Assembly (NCBI GenBank): GCA_023135785.1
Contig: JAGLSL010000010.1
Span: forward strand, 1 to 32,843
Length of the DNA stretch: 32,843 nucleotides
Origin: a bacterium
GTDB lineage: Bacteria > CAIJMQ01
Direction of reading: 5' to 3'
A program made the translations under genes and the position numbers. How positions within the stretch are numbered: the stretch's first letter is position 1; the number at the start of each line of letters is the position of its first letter. The notes below the pieces were generated by a model. It was given only the letters and a program-made list of their open reading frames with translations, had not been told where the DNA came from and made no database searches. Shown one piece after another: positions 32,810 to 32,843 of the stretch.

Positions 32810-32843
32810 AATTTTTTTACTCCGATTGATGTCCGCTTCGCTA

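Overview
The window looks like part of the chromosome of a low-GC, Gram-negative-type, probably uncultivated bacterium. It encodes a secretin and a full set of pseudopilins, so an outer membrane is implied. Gene content and the dense load of short palindromic repeats recall candidate phyla such as Omnitrophota or 'Desantisbacteria', but I cannot place it from this sequence alone. No rRNA, tRNA, CRISPR, transposase or integrase was found.

Layout. (1) 1-2337: a sigma-54-type response regulator (cut by the window edge) and a membrane histidine kinase, arranged like PilR/PilS. (2) 2338-2887: a repeat-filled gap ending in a good sigma-54 (-24/-12) promoter. (3) 2888-11259: six pseudopilin genes (two GspG-like, then GspH-, I-, J- and K-like), interrupted by a HicB/HicA toxin-antitoxin pair between I and J. 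The K-like protein is a giant of 1424 residues. (4) 11616-16784: a giant secreted DUF2341/LamG/beta-propeller protein, flanked by 118-bp inverted repeats and preceded by a second sigma-54-like promoter. (5) 17366-24586: the envelope-spanning part of the machine: a PilM-PilN fusion, a PilO-like protein, a PilP/GspC-like protein with a doubled HR-like domain, two TPR proteins and a secretin whose N-domains sit in a separate gene. (6) 24596-25483: a stand-alone PolA-type 5'-3' exonuclease. (7) 25745-30837, minus strand: accessory genes (DUF805, a small membrane protein, a HEPN-type protein, a DUF5678-like protein, a YcxB-like protein, an FG-GAP membrane protein). (8) 30998-32809, minus strand: aspS.

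How it works together (inference). The two-component system and sigma-54 probably switch on the pseudopilin operon. The pseudopilins, the PilMNOP/GspCLM-like inner-membrane platform and the secretin form a type II secretion or type IV pilus-like machine whose ATPase, platform protein and prepilin peptidase lie outside the window. The giant LamG protein could be a co-regulated substrate.

The most unusual signals are these. Dispersed repeats lie inside the coding sequence of pseudopilin genes, always in the leader peptide that prepilin peptidase removes; one 70-bp repeat is read in two different frames in two genes. Short copies of the 3' end of aspS punctuate the accessory genes downstream of it, as expected for serial insertion at the aspS 3' end. 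A palindromic repeat is also read in frame inside aspS.
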